NCBI RefSeq assembly: GCF_030388665.1
Contig: NZ_CP128846.1
Coordinates: 4,042,501 to 4,106,500 of the forward strand
Direction of reading: 5' to 3'
Source of the DNA: Streptomyces flavofungini
Lineage (GTDB): Bacteria > Actinomycetota > Actinomycetes > Streptomycetales > Streptomycetaceae
Length of the DNA stretch: 64,000 bases
Positions 55,747-64,000 of the stretch are shown here, in pieces; within the stretch, counting starts at the first letter, position 1, and each line of letters begins with the position of its first letter. The position numbers were made by a program, and so were the translations under genes. The notes under the pieces were generated by a model. That model saw only the letters and a program-made list of their open reading frames with translations, was not told where the DNA came from and made no database searches.

Positions 55747-56856
55747 ATGAGCGTGAGCATCGACATCACCGGCCTGACGCCGGAGCGCGTCCATGTCGTG
55801 CCCTCGCCCCTCGCAGAGCTGGGCATGGCACTGCACGCGCTGTCCGAGCCCGGTCACCACCCGGGGCTGCAGGGCTGGGCGACGGCCGTCTCCACGCGCC
55901 TGGACCCGTGCCTCGCGGACCGCATGTGCGAGGCGGACTTCCTGTGGCGTACGACGTTCTCGGACGTCTTCGCTCCGTTCGCCGGTATCCCCGGCAAGAC
56001 CACGCTCCCCGGCGCCACCCTCGCCGAGGAGCTCGACCTCCTGGACAAGCTCACGGACCAGCAGTTCGTGGACGCGGCCCTGGAGTTCACCTGCCAGCTG
56101 GCGTACGACACCCAGCGGGCGACGGACCCGCTGAACGACCCGGAGACGCGCCGCCACGCCCTGGAGCTCGCCGCGGCCCGCGGTGACCACCAGGTGCGGT
56201 TCACCCAGCGCCTCCTGGACGACCCACCCGCCGTGCGGGCCTGGTTCCGGCAGCTGATGGAGGACTGCGACGAGGCGTTCTTCGCGGACACCTGGTCGCG
56301 GGTCAGCCACCAGCTCGCGGCGGACGCCCGGCACAAGACGGACCTGCTGCGCCGCAAGGGCCTCGGCGAGGCGCTGAACGCCATCTCCGGAGCGGTGACC
56401 CTGGACGAGGCGGCCCGCAGGATCACCATCGACAAGATGGCCGTGGGCCACACGAGGACGGGCGAGGGCGGCCTGGTCCTGGTGCCGACCAGCCTCGGCT
56501 GGCCGCATCTGATGGTCCTGCACCGGTTCGGCTGGCAGTCCTCCATCACGTATCCGGTGAACTCACCGGGGCTCGCCGCCCCCGCCTCCGTGGAGCAGCT
56601 CACGCGCCGCATGGCGGCCCTGTCCCACCCAGTCCGGATGCGCCTGTGCCGTCACCTGGCCCGCGGGTCGTACACCACGGGAGAGCTGGCCGACGCGCAC
56701 GGCATGACGGCCCCGGAGATATCCCGGCACCTGAGCGTCCTGAAGAAGGCCGAGCTGATCACCACCCGCCGCCGCGGGCGGTACGTGCAGCACCAGCTCG
56801 ACCTGGGGGTGGTCTCCCGCCTCGGCAGCGAGTTCATCGAGGGCGTCCTGCGCTGA
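55747..56856 (+). CDS. DUF5937/ArsR-type transcriptional regulator
   Basis: 369 residues. The C-terminal ~90 residues are an ArsR winged helix (RRMAALSHPVRMRLCRHLARGSYTTGELADAHGMTAPEISRHLSVLKKAELI). The N-terminal ~280 residues are a helical domain of unknown ligand (TPERVHVVPSPLAELGMALHAL at the start) found in actinobacterial regulators. No CxC metal site of arsenic sensors is present. It may respond to a metabolite and control its own promoter through the inverted repeat upstream. Confidence 0.85.
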   Translation: MSVSIDITGLTPERVHVVPSPLAELGMALHALSEPGHHPGLQGWATAVSTRLDPCLADRMCEADFLWRTTFSDVFAPFAGIPGKTTLPGATLAEELDLLDKLTDQQFVDAALEFTCQLAYDTQRATDPLNDPETRRHALELAAARGDHQVRFTQRLLDDPPAVRAWFRQLMEDCDEAFFADTWSRVSHQLAADARHKTDLLRRKGLGEALNAISGAVTLDEAARRITIDKMAVGHTRTGEGGLVLVPTSLGWPHLMVLHRFGWQSSITYPVNSPGLAAPASVEQLTRRMAALSHPVRMRLCRHLARGSYTTGELADAHGMTAPEISRHLSVLKKAELITTRRRGRYVQHQLDLGVVSRLGSEFIEGVLR

Positions 56857-56948
56857 CGCGGCCGCGCGGCACACCGCCCCCGCACGCGGTCGGCCCGTCC
56901 CGTGAGCCGGAGGCGGGCTCGGCCCGGCTCCGCGACCAGGTGCGGGGT

Positions 56949-57623
56949 TCAGCCCGTCCCGCCGCCCGCCCGCACCAGCCCCGTCTCGTAGGCGAGCACC
57001 ACCACCTGCACCCGGTCGCGCAGGCCGAGCTTGGTCAGGATGCGGCCCACGTGCGTCTTCACGGTCGCCTCGGACAGCACGAGGCGCGCCGCGATCTCGC
57101 CGTTCGAGAGGCCCTGGGCGACCAGCACCATGACCTCGCGCTCGCGCTCGGTGAGACGCCCCAGCTCCCTGTGGTGCGGCTCGCTTCCGGTGCCCGGCAG
57201 CATCGGCGCGAAGCGGTCGAGCAGTCGCCGCGTCGTGGACGGCGCGACGACCGCGTCGCCGCTGTGCACGGCCCGGATGGCGGCGAGCAGTTCGGCGGGC
57301 GGCACGTCCTTGAGCATGAAGCCGGAAGCGCCCGCCTTCAGCCCCGAGAAGGCGTACTCGTCGAGGTCGAAGGTGGTCAGGATCAGCACCTTCGGCGGTT
57401 CGGCGGCGGCGCAGATGCGCCGCGTCGTCTCCACGCCGTCCAGCTTCGGCATCCGGACGTCCATCAGGACCACGTCGACCGCCGTGGAGCGCAGTTGCTG
57501 CAGCGCCTCGACGCCGTCGCCGGCCTCCGCGACGACCTCCATGTCCGGCTGCGCGGCGAGCACCATCCGGAACCCGGTGCGCAGCAGCACCTGGTCGTCG
57601 ACGAGCATCACGCGGATCGACAT
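56949..57623 (-). CDS. NarL/LuxR-family response regulator
   Basis: 224 residues. Receiver with MLVDDQVLLR and the phosphoacceptor in VVLMDVRMPKLDG, conserved Lys in FMLKDV, then a LuxR helix-turn-helix (LTEREREVMVLVAQGLSNGEIAARLVLSEATVKTHVGRIL). ATG at 57623 is chosen over the TTG one codon upstream, with AGGGA in front. It follows the histidine kinase gene after 162 bp and is its likely partner. Confidence 0.92.
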   Translation of the reverse strand: MSIRVMLVDDQVLLRTGFRMVLAAQPDMEVVAEAGDGVEALQQLRSTAVDVVLMDVRMPKLDGVETTRRICAAAEPPKVLILTTFDLDEYAFSGLKAGASGFMLKDVPPAELLAAIRAVHSGDAVVAPSTTRRLLDRFAPMLPGTGSEPHHRELGRLTEREREVMVLVAQGLSNGEIAARLVLSEATVKTHVGRILTKLGLRDRVQVVVLAYETGLVRAGGGTG

Positions 57624-57785
57624 CAAGGAGTCCCTTCACGGCCTTCGTGCTCGGCCTTCGTGCGTGGCCTTCATGGCTGGGTCGTACGTCCATCATCGCG
57701 GACGGTGCCGGGGCTGGGTGCGGCGGCTGCGCGGGGCACGCCCCGCGCACGCACGGCATGCGCGGCGGCACGTCACTGACAGGTG

Positions 57786-58988
57786 TCAGTGTGCGGGCTT
57801 CAGTGGCAGCAGAGCGCTGATGCGAAAACCGCCGCCCGGACGCGGGCCCGCGTCCAGAGTGCCGCCGACCATGCCGACGCGCTCGCGCATGCCGATCAGG
57901 CCGTGGCCGCTGCCGTCGGCGCCGCCGTCCTCGTACAGCTCGTGCGGGGCGCCCTTGCCGTCGTCCTCGACGAGCAGCCCCAGGCCGTCGTCGAAGTAGA
58001 CGAGCCGGACGCTCGCCCCGGCGTTCTCGCCGCCGTGCTTGCGGGTGTTGGTCAGCGCCTCCTGGACGATGCGGTACGCGGTGAGCTCGACGCCGCTGGG
58101 CAGCGGGCGCGGGGTGCCCTCCACCCGGAAGTCGACCGGCAGGCCCGCGCCGCGCACCTGCTCTATCAACTCGTCGAGCTGTTCCACGTCGGGCTGCGGG
58201 ACGTACTCACCGCTCTCCTCGGGCTCCCCGGTGCGCAGCACGCCGAGCAGCCTGCGCATCTCCGCCAGGGCCTGGCGGCCGGTGCCCGAGATGGTGGCGA
58301 GGGCCTGCTTGGCCTGTTCGGGCGCGGCGTCGAGGACGTACGCGGCGCCGTCGGCCTGCACCACCATCACGGAGACGTTGTGCGCGACGACGTCGTGCAG
58401 CTCCCGGGCGATGCGGGCGCGCTCGGCGGCGACCGCGACCTTGGACTGCGCCTCGCGCTCCTTCTCCAGCCGGTCCGCGCGCTCCTCCAGCTGGGCCAGA
58501 TAGGCACGGCGGGTGCGGATCGAGTCGCCGAGCACCCAGGCGAGCGCGAACGGCACCACCATGAAGACCATGAACAGGAGGTTGCCCCAGACCCCCGACG
58601 AGCTCTCCGGCCAGCGCAGCTGCGACAGCGGAGCCGCCGCGAGCCCCCCGGCGAGGGCGAACCGCGAGGCCCACTGCGGGCCGTCCGCCGCCGCCGTGTA
58701 GATGATCACGAGCATCGCGAAGTTGGCCGGGCCCGGCTCCACGTCGAAGAGCATCTGCAGGACACCGATCCCGGCGGCGAGCAGCAGCATCCGGTCGGTC
58801 CACCGGCGCCGCAGCGCCACGACCAGGCACAGACCGATGATGACCGGTATCGACGCGAGGGCCGGGTCGCGGCCGTCGGCCTCCGCGACGGCCACCGCGC
58901 CAAGCCCGGAGATCCCGAACAGGACGAACGCCCAGAAGGCGTCGACTCCCGTCGGGTGTCTGCGGAGAAAGTCATAGAGGCGCTGCAC
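57786..58988 (-). CDS. NarL-type sensor histidine kinase
   Basis: 400 residues. Five or so N-terminal membrane helices with short loops, so sensing probably occurs in the membrane; then the HisKA_3 phospho-His in RIARELHDVVAHNVSVMVVQ and HATPase motifs (RIVQEALTNTRKHGG, VEDDGKG, GHGLIGMRERV). The GTG at 58988 (VQRLYDFLRRHPTG) is chosen; a start six codons up is possible. Divergent from the MidA-like methyltransferase gene. Confidence 0.92.
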   Translation of the reverse strand: MQRLYDFLRRHPTGVDAFWAFVLFGISGLGAVAVAEADGRDPALASIPVIIGLCLVVALRRRWTDRMLLLAAGIGVLQMLFDVEPGPANFAMLVIIYTAAADGPQWASRFALAGGLAAAPLSQLRWPESSSGVWGNLLFMVFMVVPFALAWVLGDSIRTRRAYLAQLEERADRLEKEREAQSKVAVAAERARIARELHDVVAHNVSVMVVQADGAAYVLDAAPEQAKQALATISGTGRQALAEMRRLLGVLRTGEPEESGEYVPQPDVEQLDELIEQVRGAGLPVDFRVEGTPRPLPSGVELTAYRIVQEALTNTRKHGGENAGASVRLVYFDDGLGLLVEDDGKGAPHELYEDGGADGSGHGLIGMRERVGMVGGTLDAGPRPGGGFRISALLPLKPAH

Positions 58989-59094
58989 GTAACCCAGCGT
59001 AGGCAACCCGTCGGGCCCCTCGGGTCAACCGGAGGTGCGATCCGTGCGGCCGCCTCGTACTCCCCAAGGTGGAGGCCCGCATACCCTTCTCGCT

Positions 59095-60114
59095 GTGACG
59101 AATGAGGCACGGGGAGCGCCGCGAGCGCCAGCCGGCGCGCCGCGCGCCTGGCGGGAAGCCATGGAGGAGGCGCTGTACGGCCCGGAGGGCTTCTACCGGC
59201 GCCCGGAGGGACCCGCGGGCCACTTCCGCACCTCCGTGCACGCCTCGCCCCTGTTCGCGGACGCCGTGGCCCGGCTCCTGTGCCGCGTCGACGCCGCGCT
59301 CGGGCACCCCGGGGAGCTCGCGTTCGTGGACATGGGCGCGGGCCGCGGCGAGCTGACGGCGGGCGTCCTCGCGGCGCTGCCCACGGACGTGGCGGCACGT
59401 ACGCGCGCGTACGCGGTGGAGCGCGCCGAGCGCCCAGAAGACCTCGACCCGGCCATCGAGTGGCGCGCCGAGCCCCCGGCAGGCGTGACCGGACTGCTCT
59501 TCGCCAACGAGTGGCTCGACAACGTCCCCCTGGACGTGGCCGAGCGGGCCCCCGACGGCGCGGTGCGCCAGGTCCTCGTGCACGCCGACGGCACCGAGGA
59601 GCTCGGCGGCCCGGTGGCAGGACCGGACGCCGCGTGGCTGGCGCGCTGGTGGCCGCTCGGCCCGGAGACGGGTGTGCGCGCGGAGATCGGCCGCCCCCGG
59701 GACGAGGCGTGGTCGGCGGCCCTCGCGACCCTCACGCGCGGCCTCGCGGTCGCCGTCGACTACGCCCACAGCCGCGCCGACCGACCGCCCTTCGGTACGT
59801 TGACGGGCTTCCGCGCGGGCCGTGAGGAGCCGCCCGTACCGGACGGCAGCCGCGACATCACCGCGCACGTCGCCCTGGACGCCTGCGCCCTGCCCGACGC
59901 CCTGCTGCTCACCCAGCGGGCCGCCCTGCGCGCCCTGGGGATCTCCGGCGACCGCCCGCCCCTGGCCCTCGCGTCCAGCGACCCGGGCGGCTACGTACGG
60001 GCTCTCGCCCGCGCCGGAGAGGCCGCGGAGCTGACGGCCACGGGCGGACTCGGCGACTTCGGCTGGCTGGCACAGCCGGTCGACATGTCCCTGCGGGACG
60101 TACTCGCGCCCTGA
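59095..60114 (+). CDS. MidA/NDUFAF7-type SAM-dependent methyltransferase
   Basis: 339 residues of the COG1565 (DUF185) family. Family text includes [40 protein letters not shown] motif [16 protein letters not shown] (residues ~78-91) and [13 protein letters not shown]. In mitochondria NDUFAF7 dimethylates an arginine of complex I subunit NDUFS2. Here the gene is convergent with a NuoD (NDUFS2-like) gene only 9 bp away, so that protein is the natural candidate substrate. The GTG at 59095 is chosen; the frame 20 codons upstream is not conserved. Confidence 0.85.
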   Translation: MTNEARGAPRAPAGAPRAWREAMEEALYGPEGFYRRPEGPAGHFRTSVHASPLFADAVARLLCRVDAALGHPGELAFVDMGAGRGELTAGVLAALPTDVAARTRAYAVERAERPEDLDPAIEWRAEPPAGVTGLLFANEWLDNVPLDVAERAPDGAVRQVLVHADGTEELGGPVAGPDAAWLARWWPLGPETGVRAEIGRPRDEAWSAALATLTRGLAVAVDYAHSRADRPPFGTLTGFRAGREEPPVPDGSRDITAHVALDACALPDALLLTQRAALRALGISGDRPPLALASSDPGGYVRALARAGEAAELTATGGLGDFGWLAQPVDMSLRDVLAP

Positions 60115-60123
60115 AGCCGCCGA

Positions 60124-61320
60124 CTACTTGTCGATGTCGCCGACCACGAAGAACAGCGACCCCAGGATCGCCACCATGTCGGCGACGAGCTGCCCCGGCA
60201 GGAGTTCCGCGAGCGCCTGGATGTTGTTGTACGAGGCCGAGCGCAGCTTCAGCCGGTACGGAGTCTTCTCGCCCTTGGACACCAGGTAGTAGCCGTTGAT
60301 GCCGAGGGGGTTCTCGGTCCAGGCGTACGTGTGGCCCTCGGGGGCCTTGAGGACCTTCGGCAGCCGCTGGTTGATCGGGCCCTGGGGGAGGTCGACGAGG
60401 CGGTCCAGGCAGGCGTCCGCGAGGTCGAGGGCGTTGTGGGTCTGCTCCAGGAGGCACTCGAAGCGGGCCAGGCAGTCGCCCTCCTCACGGGTCACCACCT
60501 TCAGGACGTCGCCGAGCTCGCCGTACGCGAGATACGGCTCGTCGCGGCGCAGGTCGAAGTCCACTCCGGAGGCGCGGGCGATGGGACCGCTCACTCCGTA
60601 GGCGTGCACCGCCTCTCCGGAGAGCACGCCCACACCGCGGGTGCGGCCCCGGAAGATCTCGTTGCCGAGCACGAGCCGGTCGTACACGTCCATGCGCGAC
60701 CGCACCGAGGCGACGGCCGCCCGCGCGCGCGTGGTCCAGCCCGCGGGCAGGTCCTCCTTGAGGCCGCCGACCCGGTTGAACATGTAGTGCATGCGCCCGC
60801 CGGAGATCTCCTCCATGACGTTCTGCAGCTCTTCGCGCTCCCGGAAGGCGTAGAAGACCGGCGTGATGCCGCCCAGCTCCAGCGGGTACGAGCCGAGGAA
60901 CATCAGGTGGTTCAGGACCCGGTTCAGCTCCGCGAGGAGCGTGCGCGTCCACACCGCGCGCTCGGGCACCTCCATGCCGAGCATCCGCTCGACGGCCATG
61001 ACCACGCCCAGCTCGTTCGAGAACGCCGACAGCCAGTCGTGGCGGTTGGCCAGCATCACGATCTGCCGGTAGTCGCGCGCCTCGAACAGCTTCTCCGCGC
61101 CGCGGTGCATGTAGCCGATGACCGGCTCCGCGCGCTCGATCCGCTCGCCGTCGAGGACGAGCCGCAGGCGCAGCACGCCGTGCGTGGACGGGTGCTGGGG
61201 GCCGATGTTGAGCACCATGTCGGTGCTCTCGGCGGCACCGCCGATGCCGAACGTGGTCTCGGCGGTTTCCGTCGTCCGCGGCGGCCGCGTGCTGTGCGTG
61301 TGCTCCGTCGTGGGGCTCAT
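60124..61320 (-). CDS. nuoD2: NADH-quinone oxidoreductase subunit D paralogue (stand-alone NuoD)
   Basis: 398 residues. The 49-kDa/NuoD fold, with [45 protein letters not shown] and [29 protein letters not shown]. It is related to hydrogenase large subunits and lies at the quinone site of complex I. No other nuo gene is nearby, so it is probably a second copy beside the main 14-gene operon. R73 in MHRG corresponds to the arginine methylated in NDUFS2. A His/Thr-rich 30-residue start precedes the fold. Confidence 0.92.
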   Translation of the reverse strand: MSPTTEHTHSTRPPRTTETAETTFGIGGAAESTDMVLNIGPQHPSTHGVLRLRLVLDGERIERAEPVIGYMHRGAEKLFEARDYRQIVMLANRHDWLSAFSNELGVVMAVERMLGMEVPERAVWTRTLLAELNRVLNHLMFLGSYPLELGGITPVFYAFREREELQNVMEEISGGRMHYMFNRVGGLKEDLPAGWTTRARAAVASVRSRMDVYDRLVLGNEIFRGRTRGVGVLSGEAVHAYGVSGPIARASGVDFDLRRDEPYLAYGELGDVLKVVTREEGDCLARFECLLEQTHNALDLADACLDRLVDLPQGPINQRLPKVLKAPEGHTYAWTENPLGINGYYLVSKGEKTPYRLKLRSASYNNIQALAELLPGQLVADMVAILGSLFFVVGDIDK

Positions 61321-61447
61321 GCCCCCCAGTCTGTCGTACGCCCGCCGCGGCGCCACGGTCAGATCCCGTACGCCCGCCACAGCCGCTGCGGGCGGATCCC
61401 GTACGCCTGACCGCACCTCTGTCGGATCCCGTACGTAGGCTTGGGGC

Positions 61448-61963
61448 ATGGAGACCGGGACGGGGTCGGGGCCAGGGGGAGCCACGGGGGAGCGCGACGC
61501 GCCGCCCGTGTGGACCGGGCTGCCGCGCGGAGTGCTGACCATGCGCCGGATGCTGCTCGTGGTGTGGCTGGTGCCGATCGGCGTGGCGCTCGGCGTGCTG
61601 CTCGGTCTGTTCGCCGGGCCCGGGTGGGCGGCCTTCGCGGCGCTGCCGCTCGGCCTCACGGCCTGGGGCTGGGTGCTGCTCGGGCGCAACTGGCGCTCGT
61701 GGCGGTACGCCGAGCGGGCCGACGACCTCCTCATCAGCCGGGGCGTGCTGTGGCGCGAGGAGACGATCGTGCCGTACGGCCGCATGCAGCTCGTCGAGGT
61801 CACGTCCGGCCCCGTGGAGCGGTACTTCGGCCTGGCCGGCGTCCAGCTGCACACGGCCGCGGCCGCCACGGACGCCCGCATCCCCGGCCTCGACCCCCAG
61901 GAGGCCGAGCGCCTGCGCGACCGCCTCACGGAGCTCGGCGAGGCCCGATCGGCGGGGCTGTGA
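61448..61963 (+). CDS. bacterial PH-domain membrane protein (YdbS-like)
   Basis: 171 residues. Two membrane helices ([22 protein letters not shown] and [19 protein letters not shown]) then one bPH_2 domain ([44 protein letters not shown]). Paired with the larger protein encoded next by GTGA overlap, as in Bacillus YdbS-YdbT, which help in resistance to bacteriocins and in envelope function. The role in Streptomyces is unknown. Confidence 0.88.
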   Translation: METGTGSGPGGATGERDAPPVWTGLPRGVLTMRRMLLVVWLVPIGVALGVLLGLFAGPGWAAFAALPLGLTAWGWVLLGRNWRSWRYAERADDLLISRGVLWREETIVPYGRMQLVEVTSGPVERYFGLAGVQLHTAAAATDARIPGLDPQEAERLRDRLTELGEARSAGL

Positions 61964-63543
61964 GCGGGGCGCGGGAGCGGGAGCAGGGCGATGCGCGGGG
62001 GCCTGGGCAGGAGCCGTCGCCCGCCGAGACCGCCGAGCCGTCGCCCCCCGAAGGGAGTACGGAAGCGGCCTTGGGCCAGAACGCGGCCAAGGCGGGGAAG
62101 GCGGCCACCGAAGGGAACACAGCCACCGCAGAGAAGGCAGCCACTACAGAGACCACCGAGCACGCAGAGGACGCACACAGCGCAGACGGCGCAGACGGCG
62201 CCGAGGAGGCCGAACGCGCGGCCGACACGGCAGCCGCCGTGTCCGAACGGCGGCTGCACCCCGTCACGCCCCTGCGCCGCGCCTGGGCGCCGGTCGCGGT
62301 CCTCGTCGGCTGGGCCTTCCACGACCCGGACGGCACCCAGCGCCGCCTGTCCGAGCTGACGGCGGCGACGCTCGCGCTCGGCGCCACGGCCGTGGTGGTG
62401 GGCGGAGCTCTGTACGGCTTCCTGAGCTGGTGGTTCACGCACTTCGCCGTTACGGACACGGAGCTGCGCATCCGCACCGGACTGCTGTTCCGGCGCACCG
62501 CGCACATCCGCCTCGACCGGTTGCAGGCCGTCGACGTGACGCAGCCGCTCGCGGCCCGCCTCGTGGGCGTGGCCAAGCTCAAACTGGACGTGATCGGCAC
62601 CGAGAAGAAGGACGAGCTGGCCTACCTGGACGAGAAGCACGCCGCCGCGCTGCGCGCCGAACTGCTCGCGCGGGCGGCGGGTTTCGCCCCGGAGACGGCC
62701 CGCGAGGTCGGCGAGGCGCCCGTGCGGAACCTGCTGCACGTGGATCCCCGCATGCTCGCCGTGTCGCTGCTCCTGACCGGCGCGCCCTGGGTGCTCCTGG
62801 TGGCCGCGCTGGTCGTGCCGACGGTGCTGTGGCTGATCACGCACAACGCGTGGACGGTCATCGCGACGGCGCTGCCGATGCTGGGCGGCGCGTTCGCGAG
62901 CAGTGTGGGCCGGTTCATCGCGGAGTACGACTGGCGGGTGGGCGAGTCGCCCGACGGCCTGCGCATCGACCACGGGCTGCTCGACAAGGCGCACGAGACG
63001 GTGCCGCCGGGGCGTGTGCAGACGGTGCACGTGGTCGAGCCGATGCTGTGGCGGCGCCTGGACTGGGTGCGCGTCGAGCTGGACGTGGCCGGTTCGTCGA
63101 ACAGCGTCCTGGTGCCGGTCGCCCCGCGCGCGCTCGCCGAGTCGGTGATCGCGCAGGTGCTGCCCGGGGCGCGGGTACCGGCGGCGAGCGAACTGTCCCG
63201 CCCGCCGGACAGGGCCGCGTGGTGCGTCCCGGTGTGGTGGCGCGGCTACGGCCTCTCGGTCACCGACGCGGTCTTCGCCGCCCGCCACGGCCTCCTCCGG
63301 CGCCGCCTCTCCCTGGTCCCGCACGCGAAGGTGCAGAGCGTACGACTGACCCAGGGCCCCTGGGAACGCTTCAAGGACGTCGCCGACGTGAAGGTGGACA
63401 CGGGGGCCGACAAGACGGTCACAGCCCGCCTACGGAGCACGGAGGAGGCCACCGAACTCCTGCGCGCCCAGGCGGAACGCTCCCGCACGGGGCGGCGGGA
63501 GGCGCTGCCGGATCGGTGGATGGTGGGTGGGGCGGGGGGTTGA
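61960..63543 (+). CDS. bacterial PH-domain membrane protein (YdbT-like)
   Basis: 527 residues. The first ~100 residues are an Ala/Glu/Thr-rich, disordered region with KAATE and TAEKAAT repeats. Then come helices ([22 protein letters not shown] and the later [15 protein letters not shown]) and three bPH_2 units: [60 protein letters not shown] and [34 protein letters not shown] overlaps the upstream stop. It probably forms a complex with the smaller partner at the membrane. Confidence 0.87.
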   Translation: MSGAREREQGDARGPGQEPSPAETAEPSPPEGSTEAALGQNAAKAGKAATEGNTATAEKAATTETTEHAEDAHSADGADGAEEAERAADTAAAVSERRLHPVTPLRRAWAPVAVLVGWAFHDPDGTQRRLSELTAATLALGATAVVVGGALYGFLSWWFTHFAVTDTELRIRTGLLFRRTAHIRLDRLQAVDVTQPLAARLVGVAKLKLDVIGTEKKDELAYLDEKHAAALRAELLARAAGFAPETAREVGEAPVRNLLHVDPRMLAVSLLLTGAPWVLLVAALVVPTVLWLITHNAWTVIATALPMLGGAFASSVGRFIAEYDWRVGESPDGLRIDHGLLDKAHETVPPGRVQTVHVVEPMLWRRLDWVRVELDVAGSSNSVLVPVAPRALAESVIAQVLPGARVPAASELSRPPDRAAWCVPVWWRGYGLSVTDAVFAARHGLLRRRLSLVPHAKVQSVRLTQGPWERFKDVADVKVDTGADKTVTARLRSTEEATELLRAQAERSRTGRREALPDRWMVGGAGG

Positions 63544-63960
63544 GAGCGGGGCGCTGTAGGGGGTGGTGAGCGGCGCGTGGCGGTGAGGCGGGGACGGAGA
63601 GTGAGGCGCCGCAGGGCGTGGTCAGCGGCGCGTGGCGGTGCGGCAGGCGTTGAGAGCGGGACGCCGCAGAGCGTGGTCATCGGCGCGGCAGGCGTTGAGA
63701 GCGGGACGCTGTAGGCGTTGAGAAGCGGGACGCCGCAGGGGTGGTGAGCGGCGTGTGCTGGGGCCGAGGGCGGGCGGCACGGCCGAAGCCCGGGGGTGCG
63801 TCGCGTCCTGGTTGAACAGGTGGGCGGGTGGGAGACCGGCTGCCGCGCAGCGGCGGTCGAGGGAGGGCGCGCGGCGACCCGGCGACAAGGCCCGCAGGAC
63901 CACCAGCGCCGGAGGGCGCCCCGCGTCCCACCACGGCGGCGGCCGACCCAAGGCGCCCCG
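63544..63960. repeat. degenerate ~60-bp tandem repeats
   Basis: Units containing GTTGAGAGCGGGACGCCGCA and GTGGTGAGCGGCGCGTGGCG recur from about 63540 to 63770, with three to five degenerate copies. The rest to 63960 is GC-rich text without a convincing gene. A possible 3' end of a leftward gene (…RTALRA then TAG at 63973-63975) touches the right edge. Confidence 0.55.
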
Positions 63961-64000
63961 GCCAGGGGAACGCTACGCGCGCAGTGCGGTGCGCAGCCCC

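Noticed and set aside
63973..64000. C-terminal end of a leftward gene (GLRTALRA then TAG)
   Set aside because: Only eight codons are visible, too few to support a gene without the next sequence; it is mentioned with the edge repeat instead.

Overview
The window is a high-GC actinobacterial chromosome segment, and almost certainly Streptomyces. The evidence is the frequent GTG starts, start/stop overlaps of the ATGA or GTGA type, and gene content and order that match the conserved Streptomyces core around sigE-cseABC, radA-disA, clpC, lsr2 and nadBC. That synteny comes from recalled knowledge of Streptomyces genomes; no search was run. No insertion sequence, phage, tRNA or CRISPR array was seen. 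Many intergenic regions carry short GC-rich repeats.

Layout. 1-300: promoters and leader of an rRNA operon transcribed leftward out of the window. 492-1686: a Trp-codon leader peptide, an attenuator and trpS. 1.6-8 kb: a GlxA-type regulator divergent from a cysteine hydrolase, proC, an ABC-2 exporter pair, a methyltransferase with a Pro/Ser-rich tail and a small membrane protein. 8.2-16.9 kb: a Ser/Thr kinase with a beta-propeller sensor, an SH3-like protein, ilvD, a sugar-isomerase/TetR pair, an exopolyphosphatase and a Cys-rich protein. 17-21.7 kb: a sigma-like membrane fusion protein divergent from radA-disA (DNA repair and c-di-AMP). 21.8-27.6 kb: envelope proteins, a NarL-type two-component system and mutY. 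27.9-31.5 kb: the sigE-cseA-cseB-cseC envelope-stress operon. 31.5-34.4 kb: a decaying AraC-like gene with a 9-bp minisatellite, then a drug-efflux/TetR pair with two matching operators.

34.5-40.5 kb is the most accessory-looking part: an M23 peptidase, a large NACHT ATPase that resembles bacterial NLR-like immune proteins, a DUF1016 protein without its nuclease half, and a solitary condensation-domain protein. 40.7-47.1 kb: clpC, an SCO3374-family protein, lsr2, an N-acetylglutamate synthase with a BlaI-type repressor, and an unlisted 59-residue membrane protein. 47.4-53.8 kb: a sortase-signal-like surface protein and a tightly coupled cofactor operon (DUF2520 reductase, panC, nadB, nadC, coaX) for NAD and CoA precursors. 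54-64 kb: an aldolase-like PLP enzyme, an ArsR-type regulator with its likely operator, a second NarL-type two-component system, a MidA/NDUFAF7-type methyltransferase convergent with a lone NuoD paralogue, and a pair of bacterial PH-domain membrane proteins.

The points most worth following are the trpS attenuator, the NACHT/DUF1016 pair, the sigma/anti-sigma/BACON fusion next to disA, the histidine kinase with a C-terminal external domain, and the MidA-NuoD pairing.
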